Assembly: GCA_016180765.1 (NCBI GenBank)
Contig: JACPAP010000041.1
Location: 1-8,192 of the forward strand
Length of the DNA: 8,192 nt
From: Gemmatimonadota bacterium
Lineage (GTDB): Bacteria > Gemmatimonadota > Gemmatimonadetes > Gemmatimonadales > GWC2-71-9
Reading direction: 5' to 3'
Shown here: positions 1 to 6,568 of the stretch, in pieces
Layout: every line of letters starts with the position of its first letter
Numbering within the stretch: position 1 is the stretch's first letter
Notes under the pieces: model-generated
Databases searched by the model: none
Told to the model about the DNA's origin: nothing
The model's input: only the letters and a program-made list of their open reading frames with translations
Made by a program: the position numbers and the translations under genes

Positions 1-918
1 GGGCGGAAGGCCGGGAGGCTCACGCAGGTCCTCCGTTCGCTGGCCTCGCTCTCGGCCGACCAACGGCGGGACCTGGGCGCCCGGGCCAACCAACTCAAGC
101 AGCAGCTGGAACAGGCCATCGCGGATCGTGAGGCCGAACTGGCGCGCGCCGCCGCCCAAGCCCCCCGAATCGACGCTACCATGCCGGGGCGTCCCGTGTG
201 GCGCGGCGCCCGGCATCCGGTCACCGGCGTGGTGGATGAGATCTGCGACATCTTCCGCGAGCTCGGCTTCACCCGGGTGGTGGGCCCCGAGATCGAGACC
301 GAAGACTACAACTTCACCAAGCTCAACATCTCGCTCGATCATCCGGCGGCCGACGCCCAGGACACCTTCTACCTGGGTCCCGGAACCCTGCTCCGTACTC
401 ACACGTCGCCGATGCAGGCGCACATCATGGAGCGGTATCCCCCACCCCTCCGCATCGTGGTGCCGGGGCAAGTGTACCGGCGGGACACCTTCGATCCGTC
501 CCACTCCCCGGTCTTCGAGCAGATCGAAGGGCTGGTGGTGGACCAGGGCGTGAGCTTCGTGGACTTCAAGGCGGGCATCGATTTCTTTCTGAAGCGCTTC
601 TTCGCCCGGGACACGGTGGTGCGGTTCCGCCCCTCGTTCTTCCCGTTCACGGAACCGTCCGCGGACGTGGACGTGCAGTGCCAGATGTGCAAGGGCAGCG
701 GCTGCCCCACCTGCAAACGGACCGGCTTCCTGGAGATCATGGGCGCCGGCATGGTGCACCCGGCGGTGTTCGAGGCCTGCGGGCTCGACGCCGAGCGCTA
801 CACCGGGTACGCCTTCGGGATGGGCCCGCACCGGATCGCCATGCTGCGGCACGCCATCCCGGACATCCGGCTACTGTGGAGCGGGGACATGCGGTTCTTA
901 GATCAGTTCATTGAGTGA
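1..918 (+). CDS. pheS: Phenylalanyl-tRNA synthetase alpha subunit (5' truncated)
   Basis: Catalytic subunit of the cytoplasmic alpha2-beta2 enzyme that charges tRNA-Phe with phenylalanine. The frame is open from base 1, beginning GRKAGRLTQVLRSL, the conserved N-terminal coiled-coil arm, so roughly the first 35-40 residues lie outside the window; 305 codons remain of a usual ~340. The ATG at 181 is internal, since clear homology continues upstream of it. Residues counted from base 1: class II motif 1 around HPVTG (71-75), then EDYNF and QDTFYLG; motif 2 around VYRRDTFD; a phenylalanine-pocket segment FFPFTEPSADVDV with F214 and F216; a Cys4 knuckle CxxC-x4-CxxC (C227, C230, C235, C238), which many bacterial PheS proteins carry; and motif 3 GYAFGMGPHRIAML (269-282). 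Motif 3 has His277 where the family usually has Glu just before the catalytic Arg278. The stop TGA is at 916-918, and pheT follows after an unusually long 142-nt gap. Confidence 0.97.
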   Translation, partial: GRKAGRLTQVLRSLASLSADQRRDLGARANQLKQQLEQAIADREAELARAAAQAPRIDATMPGRPVWRGARHPVTGVVDEICDIFRELGFTRVVGPEIETEDYNFTKLNISLDHPAADAQDTFYLGPGTLLRTHTSPMQAHIMERYPPPLRIVVPGQVYRRDTFDPSHSPVFEQIEGLVVDQGVSFVDFKAGIDFFLKRFFARDTVVRFRPSFFPFTEPSADVDVQCQMCKGSGCPTCKRTGFLEIMGAGMVHPAVFEACGLDAERYTGYAFGMGPHRIAMLRHAIPDIRLLWSGDMRFLDQFIE

Positions 919-949
919 CACGATTGGCGTGGTACCGAGTGATGTTTTT

Positions 950-1029
950 ACCACAGAGACCACAGAGCAAACAAAGGCACCACGGATAACGGAAAACGGA
1001 CAACGGTTTCTCTCTGCAGTCTCTGTGGT
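950..1029. repeat. Palindromic MITE-like repeat, copy 1 (between pheS and pheT)
   Basis: An 80-bp element bounded by 18-bp terminal inverted repeats. The left arm ACCACAGAGACCACAGAG (950-967) pairs with CTCTGCAGTCTCTGTGGT (1012-1029) at 16 of 18 positions. Each arm is itself a doubled 9-mer (ACCACAGAG twice on the left). The interior holds a 7-bp tandem array at 982-1006. Read on the minus strand, the element matches the start of the copy at 7750-7876 in order: ACCACAGAGAC, GCAGAG, GAGAAAC, GTTGTCC, then a TTTCCG/TCCG block. No ORF or transposase is present, so if mobile it is non-autonomous. No clear target-site duplication flanks it. A 10-nt palindrome GTTTATAAAC (1028-1037) lies at its right edge. 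As RNA, the arms would form a stem between the pheS and pheT messages. Confidence 0.8.
982..1006 (+). repeat. 7-bp tandem repeat inside repeat copy 1
   Basis: Three consecutive heptamers ACGGATA, ACGGAAA and ACGGACA are followed by a partial ACGG, so one consensus ACGGAWA/ACGGACA repeats 3.5 times. A degenerate version with the same 7-bp spacing appears on the opposite strand at 7786-7807 in the second element, so the array belongs to the repeat family. Function unknown. Confidence 0.75.
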
Positions 1030-1060
1030 TTATAAACGGCAATGATCGTGGCATGACGCG

Positions 1061-3418
1061 ATGAACGTCTCACTCAATTGGCTCTCGGCCCTGCTGGGGC
1101 ACCCGTTGGACGCGCAGGACGTGGCGCACCGGCTGGCCATGCTGGGCGCCGGCGTCGAGGCGGTGGAGCCGCTGCATCAAGACCTGGGCGATGTCATCGT
1201 GGGGCTGGTGGAGAGAGTTGCACCCCACCCCAACGCCGACCGCCTCTCGCTCTGTCTGGTGAATACCGGCGCGGCGCAGGTCGAAGTGGTGTGCGGCGCG
1301 TCCAACGTGAAAGCGGGCGGCAAGTATCCCTACGCCCCCGAGGGCGCTACGCTGCCCGGTGGACTCAAGCTCAGCGCCAGGAAAATCCGCGGTGTCCTCT
1401 CGCACGGCATGTTGTGCTCGGCGCGTGAGCTGGGGCTGGGGACGGACTACGAAGGCATCCTCGAGCTGGCCACGGACGCTGCGCCCGGCGTGCCGCTGCT
1501 GGACGTGCTGCCCGTCGCGGACACTCGGCTGGTGCTCGAAATCACGGCCAACCGGCCGGACTTGCTGGGACACAAGGGCGTGGCGCGAGAGCTGGGCGCC
1601 GTCTACGGCGTCCCGGTCAAGCTGCCGGACTTCCCGGGCTCCGCCTCGTTGGGGCTGGCGCCGCGCCGCGCGGAGCGCCCGGGCACGGTGGGCGGCGTCG
1701 AGGTCACCATCGAGGATGTCGAAGGCTGCCCCCGCTACCTCGCCGCCGTGGTGCGCGGCGTGCGGGTCGGCCCATCGCCTGCGTGGCTGGAGGCGCGACT
1801 CCGCTCGGTGGGCGCCCGGCCCATCAACAACGTGGTGGACGCCACCAACTACCTGCTCTACGAGCTGAACCAGCCGCTGCACGCGTTCGACCTGGCGCAG
1901 CTACGCGGGGGCCGGATCATCGTGCGGCGGGCCCGGCCCGGCGAGCGGGTCACCACGCTGGACGGCGAGGCCCGCTCGCTCACGGCCGAGATGACCATGA
2001 TTTGCGACGCCGAGGGGCCGACCGCGGTGGCCGGCGTGATGGGCGGCCGAGAATCAGAGGTCTCCCACCGCACCACGGACGTGTTGCTGGAGTGCGCCTA
2101 CTTCGATCCCCGGCGGATTCGCGGCACGCGGAAGGCGCTGCGGATGGACACCGAGGCGTCGTATCGCTTCGAGCGCGGCACCGACCTCCACGCGATGCCC
2201 GACGTGGTCCGGCGCGCCGTCGCCCTGCTTCGCACCGTGGCGGGGGGCGAGGAGCGAGACCCGCCGGTGGACGTCTATCCGGCGCCGGTCCGTCCGCGGG
2301 TGGTCTTCGTCCGGCCCGAGCGGGTGGATCATCTCCTGGGCGTCTCGGTTCCGAGAGACGAGATCGAGCGGCACCTCACCAGCGTCGGGTTCGCGGTGGC
2401 TCCCAAAGACGGCCGCCTGCACGTCCAGGTGCCGGGCTGGCGCCCCGATGTGACGCGGGAGGTGGATCTCATCGAAGAGGTGGCGCGGCTCAAGGGGTAC
2501 GATGCGTTCCCGGTCGAGCTGCGACCCTACCGGCCCTCCACCGTTCCGGACGATCCGGTCGAAGCGCTCAAGGCGCGACTGCGGCGGGTGCTCACCGGCA
2601 TGGGCCTCCACGAGGCGCGGACCCTGCCGCTGATGCCGGCCCACGGCCAGGCCGCCGCGGTGACCGTTGCGAATCCATTGTCGCAGGACCACTCCGCGCT
2701 GCGCGCAAGCCTGCTCCCCGGGCTGCTCCGCGCGGTGGAGCAGAACTGGTCGGTCCGGCAGCGAGAGATCCGGCTGTTCGAGATCGGCGCGGCGTTCCAG
2801 CGGGCGACGGACGGGAAGCTCCTCGAGCAGTTGCGGCTGGCGGCGGTGGTGACCGGCGCCCGGGTGCCTCCCCACTGGTCCAACCGGTTCCGACCCCCCG
2901 ATTACGAGGTCTGGGACCTGAAGGCTATGTTTGCCGAAGCGGCGAGACTGGCCGGCCCGCCGGGCGAGGTGGCCGAGACGGACGGCGGTTGGCTGTTGCG
3001 CGGTCGCGACGGCCGGCAAGGCGGGTGGGCCGGTGCGCTCCAGGCGGAGGGCCCCAAGTGGAGCGCGCCGGTGTACGGCTTCGAGCTCGAGGTCAGGGTG
3101 GCGGAGCGCCCCGCAGTGCGCTTCGTCGGGTTGCCCACGACGCCGTCGCTGGAGCGTGACCTGGCCCTGGTGCTCCCCGACGGCCTCAGCGCCCGTGAGG
3201 TCGAGGCGGTGTTGCGGGAGGCCGGGGCCCCGCTGCTGGAGCGGGCCTGGCCGTTCGACCAGTTCCGTCACCCCGAGCTGGCCGGGCGCAGCGTGGCCTG
3301 GCGTCTGGTGTTCCGGGTCGCCGACCGGACGCTGCGCGACGACGAGGTGGATCCCGTGGTGGAGCGCATGGTCAAGATCCTCAAGGAGCGGCTGGGTGTC
3401 GCACGACGAGAGGCCTGA
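1061..3418 (+). CDS. pheT: Phenylalanyl-tRNA synthetase beta subunit
   Basis: Partner of PheS in the alpha2-beta2 synthetase; it supplies tRNA binding and the editing site that hydrolyses mischarged Tyr-tRNA-Phe. At 785 residues it has the usual full bacterial length. Domains in order: start MNVSLNWLSALLG; EMAP/Trbp111-like OB tRNA-binding domain (about 41-150, with HPNADRL and SHGMLCSARELGLG); B3/B4 editing region (about 210-390, with RPINNVVDATNY, HAFD, GGRESEVS and TEASYRFERGTD); B5 domain (about 410-485, ending PDVTREVDLIEEVARLKGYD); catalytic-like core (about 500-680, with NPLSQDHSALRASLLPGLL and LFEIG); and C-terminal ferredoxin-fold anticodon-binding domain (about 686-785, with ERDLALVL and SVAWRLVFR through TLRDDEVD). 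ATG 1061 is chosen because it gives the family N-terminus; no strong Shine-Dalgarno sequence is visible before it. The 3' end overlaps the next gene by 23 nt. Confidence 0.97.
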   Translation: MNVSLNWLSALLGHPLDAQDVAHRLAMLGAGVEAVEPLHQDLGDVIVGLVERVAPHPNADRLSLCLVNTGAAQVEVVCGASNVKAGGKYPYAPEGATLPGGLKLSARKIRGVLSHGMLCSARELGLGTDYEGILELATDAAPGVPLLDVLPVADTRLVLEITANRPDLLGHKGVARELGAVYGVPVKLPDFPGSASLGLAPRRAERPGTVGGVEVTIEDVEGCPRYLAAVVRGVRVGPSPAWLEARLRSVGARPINNVVDATNYLLYELNQPLHAFDLAQLRGGRIIVRRARPGERVTTLDGEARSLTAEMTMICDAEGPTAVAGVMGGRESEVSHRTTDVLLECAYFDPRRIRGTRKALRMDTEASYRFERGTDLHAMPDVVRRAVALLRTVAGGEERDPPVDVYPAPVRPRVVFVRPERVDHLLGVSVPRDEIERHLTSVGFAVAPKDGRLHVQVPGWRPDVTREVDLIEEVARLKGYDAFPVELRPYRPSTVPDDPVEALKARLRRVLTGMGLHEARTLPLMPAHGQAAAVTVANPLSQDHSALRASLLPGLLRAVEQNWSVRQREIRLFEIGAAFQRATDGKLLEQLRLAAVVTGARVPPHWSNRFRPPDYEVWDLKAMFAEAARLAGPPGEVAETDGGWLLRGRDGRQGGWAGALQAEGPKWSAPVYGFELEVRVAERPAVRFVGLPTTPSLERDLALVLPDGLSAREVEAVLREAGAPLLERAWPFDQFRHPELAGRSVAWRLVFRVADRTLRDDEVDPVVERMVKILKERLGVARREA
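3383..3388 (+). promoter_or_regulatory. Shine-Dalgarno site for the ZapB-like gene
   Basis: AAGGAG lies inside the pheT 3' end, 7 nt before the GTG at 3396. It fixes a start that overlaps pheT and suggests translational coupling to pheT. Confidence 0.7.
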
Positions 3419-3683
3419 GTTCCGGGCGCTGGAAGAGCTGCAGGAGGTGGTGCGAGGGGTGGCGGATGAGCTCGCGGCCTGGCGGCGGCGGGCGCAGCGG
3501 GCGGAGGCCATGCTGGGCGAAGGCCACGACGCGGTCCTGAATCGCGAACGCATGCTGGAGCTGGAAGCGGAGAACCGCGAGACCCAGGAGCGGTTGGCGG
3601 CGGCGCGGGCGCGGGTGGAAGAGCTGTTGAAGCGGCTGCAGTTCCTTGAGGACCAGATGGCGCTGGAGGAGCAGGCGCGGTGA
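3396..3683 (+). CDS. Small coiled-coil protein, ZapB-like (probable division accessory)
   Basis: A 95-residue, highly charged, Leu/Ala/Glu/Arg-rich protein predicted to be almost entirely alpha-helical coiled coil, with no signal peptide or membrane segment. The GTG start at 3396 has AAGGAG 7 nt upstream and overlaps pheT by 23 nt; the stop TGA at 3681-3683 overlaps the zapA start (GTGA). Heptad-like Leu/Val positions run from about residue 52 (RMLELEAENRETQERL) to 90. The tail ARARVEELLKRLQFLED resembles, as recalled, the short coiled-coil proteins encoded just upstream of zapA in proteobacteria and annotated as ZapB-like. ZapB is a small coiled-coil protein that binds ZapA and stabilises the FtsZ ring. 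What is seen is the coiled coil and the coupling to zapA; a ZapB-type role is inference, because coiled coils resemble one another by composition. Confidence 0.75.
   Translation: MSHDERPEFRALEELQEVVRGVADELAAWRRRAQRAEAMLGEGHDAVLNRERMLELEAENRETQERLAAARARVEELLKRLQFLEDQMALEEQAR
3665..3671 (+). promoter_or_regulatory. Shine-Dalgarno site for zapA
   Basis: GGAGGAG lies 8 nt before GTG 3680 and inside the 3' end of the ZapB-like gene. It supports the GTG start overlapping the upstream stop codon. Confidence 0.7.
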
Positions 3684-4018
3684 CCGAGGCCAGGACCGTC
3701 GTCAAGGTCTGGATCGGTGGAGACGAGTACACGCTCAGGTCCGACCGGCCGGCCGACTACACCCAGGCCGGCGCCGAGCCCGTGGATCGGACCTTGAAGG
3801 AAGTGCAACAAGCGGGATCCGCCGGCGTGGAGACCCACAAGGCCGCGATCCTGGCGGCGCTGGCGATCACGGACGAGCTGTTCCAGGCCCGGGCCGGCGA
3901 GCGGGAAATGGCGGAGCGACTGAAACGCCTGGCGGGCGAGTTGGCGCGGCTGCTCCCGCCCGCGAAGCGGGCGTCCCGGTCCAGCGGGTCGGTTGCGACG
4001 CGGGAGGACGGGTCGTAA
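3680..4018 (+). CDS. zapA: Cell division protein ZapA
   Basis: ZapA is a small cytoplasmic protein that binds FtsZ and promotes bundling of its protofilaments at the division ring. This 112-residue protein has the family layout: an N-terminal beta segment VVKVWIGGDEYTLRSD (residues 7-22) matching the V.V.I.G..Y.LRSD signature, followed by a helical region with HKAAILAALAITDELFQAR and a C-terminal coiled coil (about 72-95, ERLKRLAGELARLL). The last ~18 residues (after PPAK) are a low-complexity Ser/Arg tail. The part between the beta segment and the helix is somewhat divergent from the usual A..VD pattern (here AGAEPVDRTLKEV). GTG 3680 is the start; it overlaps the preceding stop in GTGA, with GGAGGAG upstream. 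The neighbouring coiled-coil gene supports a division role. Confidence 0.85.
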   Translation: MTEARTVVKVWIGGDEYTLRSDRPADYTQAGAEPVDRTLKEVQQAGSAGVETHKAAILAALAITDELFQARAGEREMAERLKRLAGELARLLPPAKRASRSSGSVATREDGS

Positions 4019-4109
4019 TATCTTGAAGAAACGCGCCGGCGCCCGGTGCGTTACCACGGTGAGCGCGACGCCCGAGCTTCTCCCAACCCCCTCTTCGGGC
4101 AGTCGCTGG
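3981..4109 (+). ncRNA. Candidate structured RNA in the zapA-rny gap (6S-like position)
   Basis: The 104-nt gap between zapA and rny (4019-4122) contains two strong hairpins. Hairpin A is 4030-4039 with 4043-4052, 10 bp with one G-U and a CGC loop. Hairpin B is 4065-4075 with 4095-4106, 11 bp with a single bulged A at 4101 and a C/T-rich 19-nt loop. An alternative single long fold is also possible: CCAGCG (3981-3986) with CGCTGG (4104-4109), GGGAG (4002-4006) with CTCCC (4080-4084), CGGG (4009-4012) with CCCG (4071-4074), and hairpin A at the tip with unpaired strands on both sides. That outline recalls 6S RNA, whose gene often lies beside zapA. Against it: ~129 nt is short for 6S, the fold would overlap the zapA tail, and no 6S sequence signature is recognised. 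No U-tract follows hairpin A. The structure could instead be a leader controlling rny. Confidence 0.25.
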
Positions 4110-4111
4110 AG
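4108..4111 (+). promoter_or_regulatory. Probable Shine-Dalgarno site for rny
   Basis: GGAG lies 11 nt before ATG 4123, a slightly long spacing. It lies directly after the 3' arm of the hairpin at 4065-4106, whose loop contains CTCC and could in principle pair with it. Confidence 0.45.
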
Positions 4112-4122
4112 CATAGATCCGC

Positions 4123-5703
4123 ATGGTCATTGACTTCTTCCTCGCCATTGCTGCGATTCTGGCCGGCGGCGCCGTCGCCGGGGTGGTGTCGTATCTGGTG
4201 GGCCGGCGGGTGGAGCGGCGGCTGGCGGCCGCGGCCGGGCGGGGGGCGGAACAGCAGGCGGGTCGGGTCCTGGACGGAGCGCGACGCGAGGCCGACGCGG
4301 CCCGGGCGGAGGCGGTGCTGGCCGCCAAAGAGGAGATCATCAAGGGCCGGGAGCTCTGGGAGCAGGAGGCCCAGCGGCGGCGCCAGGAAGTGGAGCGGGT
4401 GGAGCGCCGGCTGGAGGAGCGCGAGGCCCACCTGGACCGCAAGGGGGGGGCGCTGGAGCAGCGCGAGCAGGAGGTCGAGAAACGGGACCGCTCGGTGGCC
4501 GAACGGGAAAAGCACGCGCGCGCCACGGAGGACGAGCTGGCACGGGCGCTGCAGGCGCAGCGCAGTAAGCTGGAGCAGATCTCCGGCATGTCGGTGGGAG
4601 CCGCCAAGGCCGAGCTGATCCGCGGCCTGGTGGACGAGGCCAAGGCGGACGCGGCGGCGCTGGCGCGAGACATCAAGGAAGAGGCCAAGCGGAACGCGGA
4701 GCGAGAAGCCAAGAAGATCGTGGCGCTGGCGGTGCAGCGGATCTCCCCCGAGATCACCGCGGAGACCAGCGTCTCGGCGGTGGCGCTGCCCAGTGACGAC
4801 ATGAAGGGTCGCATCATCGGGCGCGAGGGGCGGAACATCCGGGCCTTCGAAACGGCGACCGGCGTGGACGTCATCATCGACGACACCCCGGACACCGTGA
4901 TCGTGTCCTGCTTCGATCCGGTGCGCCGCGAGGTGGCGCGGCTGGCGCTCGAGCAACTGATCCAGGACGGCCGCATTCACCCGGGCCGCATCGAAGAGAT
5001 CGTCGCCAAGGTGAAGAAAGAGGTGGACGCCAGCATCGTCGAGGCGGGCGAGCAGGCCACCTACGAACTCGCCATCCACGGCATGCATCCCGAGCTGATG
5101 AAACTGGTCGGGACCATGAAGTACCGGACGTCGTACGGCCAGAACATGTACCGCCATTCCAAGGAGGTGGCCTGGCTGGCGGGGATCATGGCGGCCGAGT
5201 TGGGCCTGGACGTGCACCTGGCCCGGCGCGGCGGCTTGCTGCACGACGTGGGCAAGGTGCTGAGCCACGTCCAGGACGGCACCCACGTGCAGCTCGGCGT
5301 CGAGGTGGCCGCCAAATACGGCGAGCACCCGGTGGTGATCAACTGCATCGCCGCCCACCACGACGACGTGCCCCACGAGTCCCCCCTTTCGGTGCTGGTG
5401 CAGGCGGCGGACGCCGCCAGCGGCTCGCGTCCGGGCGCGCGCCGCGAGGCGTTCGAGACCTACGTCAAGCGGCTGACCCGCCTGGAGGAGATCGCCACCA
5501 GCTTCAATGGCGTGGAGAAGGCCTTCGCCATTCAAGCCGGCCGTGAGCTGCGCATCGCGGTGCTCCCCGATACGGTGGACGATCGCCAAGCCGTGCAACT
5601 GGCGGAGGACATCGCGCGCCGGATCGAGGGCGAGCTGCAATACCCGGGGCAGATCCGGGTCGTGGTGATTCGGGAGACCAGGGCGGTGAACGTTGCCCGC
5701 TAA
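4123..5703 (+). CDS. rny: Ribonuclease Y
   Basis: RNase Y is a membrane-anchored endoribonuclease that starts mRNA decay. The 526-residue length is typical. Order: an N-terminal membrane helix (about 4-26, DFFLAIAAILAGGAVAGVVSY) followed by basic residues; a long charged coiled coil (about 30-200); a KH RNA-binding domain with GRIIGREGRNIR (229-240) and DVIIDDTPDTVIVS; and an HD metal-dependent phosphohydrolase domain with H345 (YRHSKEVAWLAG), the diagnostic H374-D375 in LLHDVGKV, and AAHHDDVPHES (410-420). The C-terminal segment ending QIRVVVIRETRAVNVAR is the conserved family tail. All HD ligands expected for activity are present. A run of eight G at 4443-4450 lies in the coiled-coil part, with the frame intact. 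The 3' end overlaps folD by 11 nt. A structured gap immediately upstream may influence expression. Confidence 0.97.
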   Translation: MVIDFFLAIAAILAGGAVAGVVSYLVGRRVERRLAAAAGRGAEQQAGRVLDGARREADAARAEAVLAAKEEIIKGRELWEQEAQRRRQEVERVERRLEEREAHLDRKGGALEQREQEVEKRDRSVAEREKHARATEDELARALQAQRSKLEQISGMSVGAAKAELIRGLVDEAKADAAALARDIKEEAKRNAEREAKKIVALAVQRISPEITAETSVSAVALPSDDMKGRIIGREGRNIRAFETATGVDVIIDDTPDTVIVSCFDPVRREVARLALEQLIQDGRIHPGRIEEIVAKVKKEVDASIVEAGEQATYELAIHGMHPELMKLVGTMKYRTSYGQNMYRHSKEVAWLAGIMAAELGLDVHLARRGGLLHDVGKVLSHVQDGTHVQLGVEVAAKYGEHPVVINCIAAHHDDVPHESPLSVLVQAADAASGSRPGARREAFETYVKRLTRLEEIATSFNGVEKAFAIQAGRELRIAVLPDTVDDRQAVQLAEDIARRIEGELQYPGQIRVVVIRETRAVNVAR

Positions 5704-6568
5704 GATCATCGACGGCACCGCCGTGGCGCGCGCGATGCGCGCCGACCTCGAGCCCCAGATCGCCGAGCTCAAGGAGCGCGGCGTGACGCCGGGGCTCACC
5801 GTGGTCCTGGTGGGTCAGCATCCCGCCAGTCAGGTGTACGTGCGGATGAAGGGGAAGGCATGTGAGGAAGCGGGCTTGCGGAGCGACACGATCCGCCTCG
5901 CCGAGACGACGCCGGAGTCCGAGCTGCTGGCGCTGATTGACCGGCTCAACGCGGACCCCTGCGTGCACGGTATTCTGGTCCAGTTGCCGTTGCCCCGGCA
6001 GATTAGCACCCACCGGGTGCTGCACCGTATCCTCCCCGGCAAAGACGTGGACGGCTTTCACCCGGAAAACGTGGGCAAGGTGGCGGCCGGAGATCCCACG
6101 GGCTTCCGTCCGGCGACCCCGTACGGCGTGCAGCAGCTGTTGGTGAGGAGCGGCGTCGAGACCAGGGGCGCCCACGCGGTGATCGTGGGACGGTCCAACA
6201 TCGTGGGCCGGCCCATGGCGTCCCTGCTGCTCCAGGACGGGCCGGGCGGGAACGCCACGGTCACGGTGTGCCATTCTCGCACCCGAGACCTCCCGTCGGT
6301 GACCCGGCTGGCGGACATTTTGGTCGCCGCCATGGGCAAGCCCCGCTTCGTCACCGCCGACATGATCCGGCCCGGCGCGGTGGTGATTGACGTGGGCGTC
6401 AACCGGGTGGACGACCCCCGGAAGAAGAAAGGCTACCGTCTGGTGGGCGACGTGGACTTCGAGCCGGCCTTGGGCGTCGCCTCCGCCATCACGCCGGTGC
6501 CGGGCGGGGTGGGGCCCATGACCATCACCATGCTCCTCTACAACACGGTGCAGGCCGCCCGGCAGTGA
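5693..6568 (+). CDS. folD: Methylenetetrahydrofolate dehydrogenase / methenyl-THF cyclohydrolase
   Basis: Bifunctional cytoplasmic enzyme interconverting 5,10-methylene-THF, 5,10-methenyl-THF and 10-formyl-THF, with NADP+ as the usual redox cofactor; it feeds purine and formyl-Met synthesis. The 291 residues match the family. TTG 5693 gives the expected N-terminus (M)PAKIIDGTAVA and overlaps rny by 11 nt; no better in-frame start is seen. Visible landmarks: the YVRMKGKA motif with Tyr49 and the presumed catalytic Lys53, Gln97 in VQLPLP, KDVDGFHPENVG (117-128), the Rossmann-type GRSNIVGRP (166-174), GNATVTVCHSRT, and C-terminal PVPGGVGPMTITML. The usual PCTPxG motif here reads PATPYG, so Ala141 replaces the common Cys; the residues usually assigned to catalysis remain. 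The stop TGA overlaps the xseA start in GTGA. Confidence 0.96.
   Translation: MPAKIIDGTAVARAMRADLEPQIAELKERGVTPGLTVVLVGQHPASQVYVRMKGKACEEAGLRSDTIRLAETTPESELLALIDRLNADPCVHGILVQLPLPRQISTHRVLHRILPGKDVDGFHPENVGKVAAGDPTGFRPATPYGVQQLLVRSGVETRGAHAVIVGRSNIVGRPMASLLLQDGPGGNATVTVCHSRTRDLPSVTRLADILVAAMGKPRFVTADMIRPGAVVIDVGVNRVDDPRKKKGYRLVGDVDFEPALGVASAITPVPGGVGPMTITMLLYNTVQAARQ

Noticed and set aside
181..918. ATG 181 as the pheS start
   Set aside because: The upstream in-frame codons from base 1 encode the conserved N-terminal arm of PheS, so 181 is internal and the gene begins before the window.
950..1029. CRISPR-like repeats between pheS and pheT
   Set aside because: The repeated units are 7-9 bp, contiguous or inverted, with no spacers and no cas genes nearby.
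1028..1037. GTTTATAAAC palindrome before pheT as an operator or -10 promoter box
   Set aside because: It is a 10-nt palindrome at the edge of the repeat with no matching -35 element or second operator; not enough to call a regulatory site.
1783..3159. A 458-codon + strand open frame inside pheT
   Set aside because: An alternative-frame shadow of pheT, rich in Gly/Arg/Ala/Pro and without any domain signature.
2054..4114. A long minus-strand open frame of 686 codons opposite pheT and zapA
   Set aside because: It is antisense to pheT, the ZapB-like gene and zapA, all with strong family or coupling evidence. Its composition is Arg/Pro/His/Gln-rich shadow coding typical of high-GC DNA, with no recognisable domain.
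4443..4450. Run of eight G in rny as a phase-variation tract
   Set aside because: The frame is intact, the gene is a housekeeping nuclease, and such short G runs are expected in this GC-rich sequence.
4051..5799. A 582-codon minus-strand open frame opposite rny
   Set aside because: It mirrors the rny codons; its low-complexity, His/Leu/Arg-rich translation has no recognisable motif.
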